Assembly: GCF_002269385.1 (NCBI RefSeq)
Contig: NZ_CP022957.1
Location: 3,339,001 to 3,403,000, forward strand
Direction of reading: 5' to 3'
Length of the DNA stretch: 64,000 nucleotides
Source of the DNA: Maribacter cobaltidurans
Lineage (GTDB): Bacteria; Bacteroidota; Bacteroidia; Flavobacteriales; Flavobacteriaceae
The position numbers and the translations under genes were made by a program. Every line of letters starts with the position of its first letter. The first letter of the stretch is position 1. The notes under the pieces were generated by a model, which did no database searches, had not been told where the DNA came from, and saw nothing but the letters and a program-made list of their open reading frames with translations. Below are positions 61,978 through 64,000 of the stretch, one piece after another.

Positions 61978-62813
61978 TAGAGTGTGCTTATTACGGTAAA
62001 ATCAATCGATGATGATTCTGGTTCTCCCAAATCCAAGTGATTGGGCGAAGTAGGTATAAAAATGGATACATTCTTAATATAGGTATAACACAATTGAAAG
62101 ATATCATCATCCTCTTCAATATGCCCAAAAAACTTTACTACTGCCGACTCCGTATTCAAATCTAACTGTTCCATGACAAAGAGAAGGTAGTAGGCAAAAT
62201 CTTCTTTGGTTTCAAACATAAAACTGTTGTATAATAAAAGTTTTTTCTGTTTTAAAACGAGGACATCCATTTGCTTTATACCCACTTGTACAAAACAAAT
62301 AGGATTCTTCTGGTTGCTATAGTGATCCAATAATGATTGTATAAGTACGGTACCGTTATGCACATAGGTAAATTCACCAAACAATTCATAGATGTAATTA
62401 TTGATGTTCATATAGGGAACATATACATTCATCATTTCATGGTTCTCCAGTTCATCGAATGCAATGGCATCCGTTGCTAAGAGTTTTATGTTGAATTTTA
62501 GGTAGTTTTCTAGTTCTTTCTCCTCAAAAAGTGGTTTGGGAACCAAAGAGAAGAGGTTGTTTTTATGAATAACCACGACCTCGTCAAAGAGCATGGTATC
62601 CAATCCATGTTTTGTTAAAAGTAGTTTTACCTGCTTAAGTAATTCCTGTGGATTGAGTTCTTCCGGAAAGACTTTGTTTCCAGATAATAAAACTTTATGC
62701 GAAACAGTATCCGCAATACAAAAAGAAAGTCCATTCAAGCTAACCTGAATGGACAATTTCTTAAAATTCTTATCGGATATATCTAAATCTTTATTGATCG
62801 TTCTTTTTGTCAT
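61977..62813 (-). CDS. DUF3822 family protein
   Basis: The 278-residue protein matches DUF3822, found in Bacteroidota, usually next to rsmD. The fold is thought to be of the actin-like (ASKHA) type, but no phosphate-binding loop typical of active members is evident. It is soluble. The ATG at 62813 (MTKRTINKD) is used; a GTG-started form to 62834 is less likely. It overlaps the upstream pilin-like gene by 23 bases and rsmD by one base. The function is unknown. Confidence 0.85.
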   Translation of the reverse strand: MTKRTINKDLDISDKNFKKLSIQVSLNGLSFCIADTVSHKVLLSGNKVFPEELNPQELLKQVKLLLTKHGLDTMLFDEVVVIHKNNLFSLVPKPLFEEKELENYLKFNIKLLATDAIAFDELENHEMMNVYVPYMNINNYIYELFGEFTYVHNGTVLIQSLLDHYSNQKNPICFVQVGIKQMDVLVLKQKKLLLYNSFMFETKEDFAYYLLFVMEQLDLNTESAVVKFFGHIEEDDDIFQLCYTYIKNVSIFIPTSPNHLDLGEPESSSIDFTVISTL

Positions 62814-63441
62814 AGATTGGAGGCCAGTTACCACTGGTACTAACTTCGGTTAGAGAACCTACTTTAATTTCAGATCCATTCACCTCTTCCACGCTCATTT
62901 GTGCATTTTCACGTGTCAATAAATCTTTTGGTTGGTCATACAAAATAACGTCCTTCGCAACCTTGGCTTCGAATACGGGAGCCCTGTAACCGCTTTTTTC
63001 TATTATATCAGCTTTCATGGTGAATTTTTCGCCATTTGGTGCTGTAGGTACTGTTGCCAAATCCTTATATCTGGTATCGCTCTTAAACAAGGAATCCTTT
63101 ACGGAAACGAAATCAAGTGTATCCACGATTACCGTGTCTTGTTGTAAGTCAATTTGGTATGTTTTATCATATCTCATGAAAGAAGAGTCCCTTTGTTGGG
63201 TAATTACATAATTCCCTGTATCTATGAACTTGATCAAGCTTGGGAAATCATTGGCATATTTTCCGTTTGCGCTCTTATATGCCTCCTGTGAATTTCTGAT
63301 ATCCTTTAGTTTTGCAATTACTTTACCAAATCGCTCTACTTTCGCTTCGTTAAACTTAATGGGTCCGGTTACGGAATTGTATATCATGTAACCTAAACCG
63401 ATACATGCAATCCAAAGTACAATCTGTATTATGGTCTTCAT
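62791..63441 (-). CDS. Pilin-like/single-pass membrane protein upstream of DUF3822
   Basis: The 216-residue protein has one N-terminal membrane helix (residues 4-22, IIQIVLWIACIGLGYMIY) and a region of about 190 residues, beginning with a helical segment (GKVIAKLKDIRNSQEAYKSA over residues 39-58) and then a beta-rich part. The arrangement is like a type II secretion pseudopilin (helix with NSQEAYKSANGKYA, a phrase of the GspG type), but a leader with a prepilin cleavage site is absent. It has its own good promoter. Its linkage to DUF3822 and rsmD looks conserved as far as I recall. Function unknown. Confidence 0.78.
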   Translation of the reverse strand: MKTIIQIVLWIACIGLGYMIYNSVTGPIKFNEAKVERFGKVIAKLKDIRNSQEAYKSANGKYANDFPSLIKFIDTGNYVITQQRDSSFMRYDKTYQIDLQQDTVIVDTLDFVSVKDSLFKSDTRYKDLATVPTAPNGEKFTMKADIIEKSGYRAPVFEAKVAKDVILYDQPKDLLTRENAQMSVEEVNGSEIKVGSLTEVSTSGNWPPIYDKKNDQ

Positions 63442-63474
63442 TTCTTAAGTGTTAATTTAATTTAGTGGTTGTCA

Positions 63475-63503
63475 CAAATCTACAATTTTTTTTTAATCGC
63501 AAA
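63475..63503 (-). promoter_or_regulatory. Promoter of the pilin-like/DUF3822/rsmD unit
   Basis: On the minus strand TTTG (63500-63503), a 17-base spacer and TAGATTTG (63475-63482) make a perfect Bacteroidota promoter. The transcript should start near 63468, about 27 bases before the ATG at 63441. Confidence 0.75.
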
Positions 63504-63526
63504 AGTTTTTCCCCTAAAAATCCTGT

Positions 63527-63534
63527 TATATTTG
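63527..63534 (+). promoter_or_regulatory. Candidate -7 element of the helicase gene
   Basis: TATATTTG matches TAnnTTTG. The expected transcript start (about 7 bases downstream) falls at 63541-63542, at the ATG itself, pointing to a leaderless or nearly leaderless mRNA. A -33 TTG is not clear. Confidence 0.55.
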
Positions 63535-63541
63535 GGGTTCC

Positions 63542-64000
63542 ATGAAGTTACAGACACCGGCTACTTTCTTTAAAGAGTTGGAAACCAAGTTTCCACATAT
63601 ACCAACCCTAAAACAACAGGTTGCACTGGAGAAAATATCGGCCTTTGTTCTGTCAAAAAATAAGGATGAGGTTTTCGTTCTCAAAGGTTTTGCGGGTACG
63701 GGAAAAACTACATTGGTGGGTACACTGGTAAATAGTTTATGGAAAACCGGAATGAAATCCGTTTTAATGGCACCTACCGGTAGGGCCGCAAAGGTAATGT
63801 CCAACTACTCCGGAACACAGGCATTTACTATTCATCGAAAAATCTACTTTCCAAAGAAGCAAAGTGGTGGAGGTGTTCAATTTGTTATGGCCCCAAATAA
63901 ACATAGGGATACTATTTTTATAGTGGACGAGGCTTCCATGATACCGGACACCCCTGCAGATTCGAAATTGTTCGAGAATGGATCACTTTTGGATGATTTG
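63542..64000 (+). CDS. ATP-dependent RecD/Pif1-like DNA helicase, 3' end beyond window
   Basis: The frame is open from ATG 63542 to the window edge (153 codons). It starts with MKLQTPATFF and has Walker A GFAGTGKTTL (about residues 49-58), motif Ia-like MAPTGRAAKV and Walker B with the SF1 acidic pair in IFIVDEASM. These belong to the superfamily 1B RecD/Dda/Pif1 group, and the start resembles AAA family RecD-like helicases of flavobacteria. The remaining motifs III-VI lie beyond the window. It should act on DNA in replication or repair. Confidence 0.88.
   Translation, partial: MKLQTPATFFKELETKFPHIPTLKQQVALEKISAFVLSKNKDEVFVLKGFAGTGKTTLVGTLVNSLWKTGMKSVLMAPTGRAAKVMSNYSGTQAFTIHRKIYFPKKQSGGGVQFVMAPNKHRDTIFIVDEASMIPDTPADSKLFENGSLLDDL

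Noticed and set aside
1..64000. Search by eye for tRNA genes, tmRNA, insertion sequences, phage genes, CRISPR repeats and integrase att sites.
   Set aside because: None was found; the only recombinase is XerD, a chromosomal housekeeping enzyme with E. coli-like catalytic residue numbers, and the only structured RNA gene seen is rnpB.

Overview
The window looks like a chromosomal core segment of a marine member of the Flavobacteriaceae (Bacteroidota), of the Maribacter/Zobellia/Muricauda kind; the genus is inference. The evidence is an AT-rich sequence, many promoters fitting the Bacteroidota -7 consensus TAnnTTTG, few Shine-Dalgarno sequences, several TTG/GTG starts, and family markers typical of the phylum (DUF3822 next to rsmD, a DnaX without the Cys4 zinc module, PorT-like barrels, xerD next to aroQ). 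No phage, insertion sequence, CRISPR array or tRNA gene was seen, and no gene-free stretch exceeds 300 bases.

Layout. 1-4.4 kb, minus strand: a truncated M28B carboxypeptidase, a secreted Gfo/Idh/MocA oxidoreductase, an orphan membrane histidine kinase and a pirin. 4.7-5.1 kb: a small YfiM-like protein. 5.1-12.0 kb: six tightly packed minus-strand genes (SpoIIM-like, multi-TM, DUF4129, DUF4350, MoxR ATPase, DUF58) with a divergent RDD membrane protein, a conserved but poorly understood envelope cluster. 12.0-21.1 kb: a zinc-ribbon/membrane protein, a TRIC-type channel, a cyclophilin lipoprotein and a CoA Nudix hydrolase whose start codons overlap head to head, an acyltransferase, an ECF sigma factor with a membrane partner, an M20 amidohydrolase, a type II NADH dehydrogenase and xerD. 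21.2-27.4 kb: two outer-membrane barrel proteins, aroQ, a PQQ sugar dehydrogenase, lpdA, msrB and a lipoprotein with collagen-like repeats.

27.5-34.2 kb: glgB and a GH31 alpha-glucosidase (cytosolic alpha-glucan metabolism), an M48 lipoprotein peptidase and a UMF1-type transporter. 34.2-37.2 kb, minus strand: an ECF sigma/anti-sigma pair driving two beta-solenoid cell-surface-type proteins (DUF4097, DUF2807). 37.3-50.5 kb: housekeeping genes including an acetyltransferase, lon, cmk, a BON-LysM protein, rpsA, pyrR-pyrB, a small protein coupled to rnz, pdxH, a SixA-type phosphatase and ppk1.

50.5-58.0 kb holds the most interesting unit. Divergent from miaE is a complete six-gene ebo cluster (eboA-eboF) followed by a TMEM220 gene, all on one strand with 1-7 base gaps behind one TAnnTTTG promoter. 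Ebo operons are linked to export or processing of an unidentified metabolite; in cyanobacteria the one known case is a scytonemin precursor. 58.0-64.0 kb: dnaX, the RNase P RNA gene rnpB, a DUF2914 membrane protein, rsmD with DUF3822 and a pilin-like membrane protein, and the start of a RecD/Pif1-like helicase.
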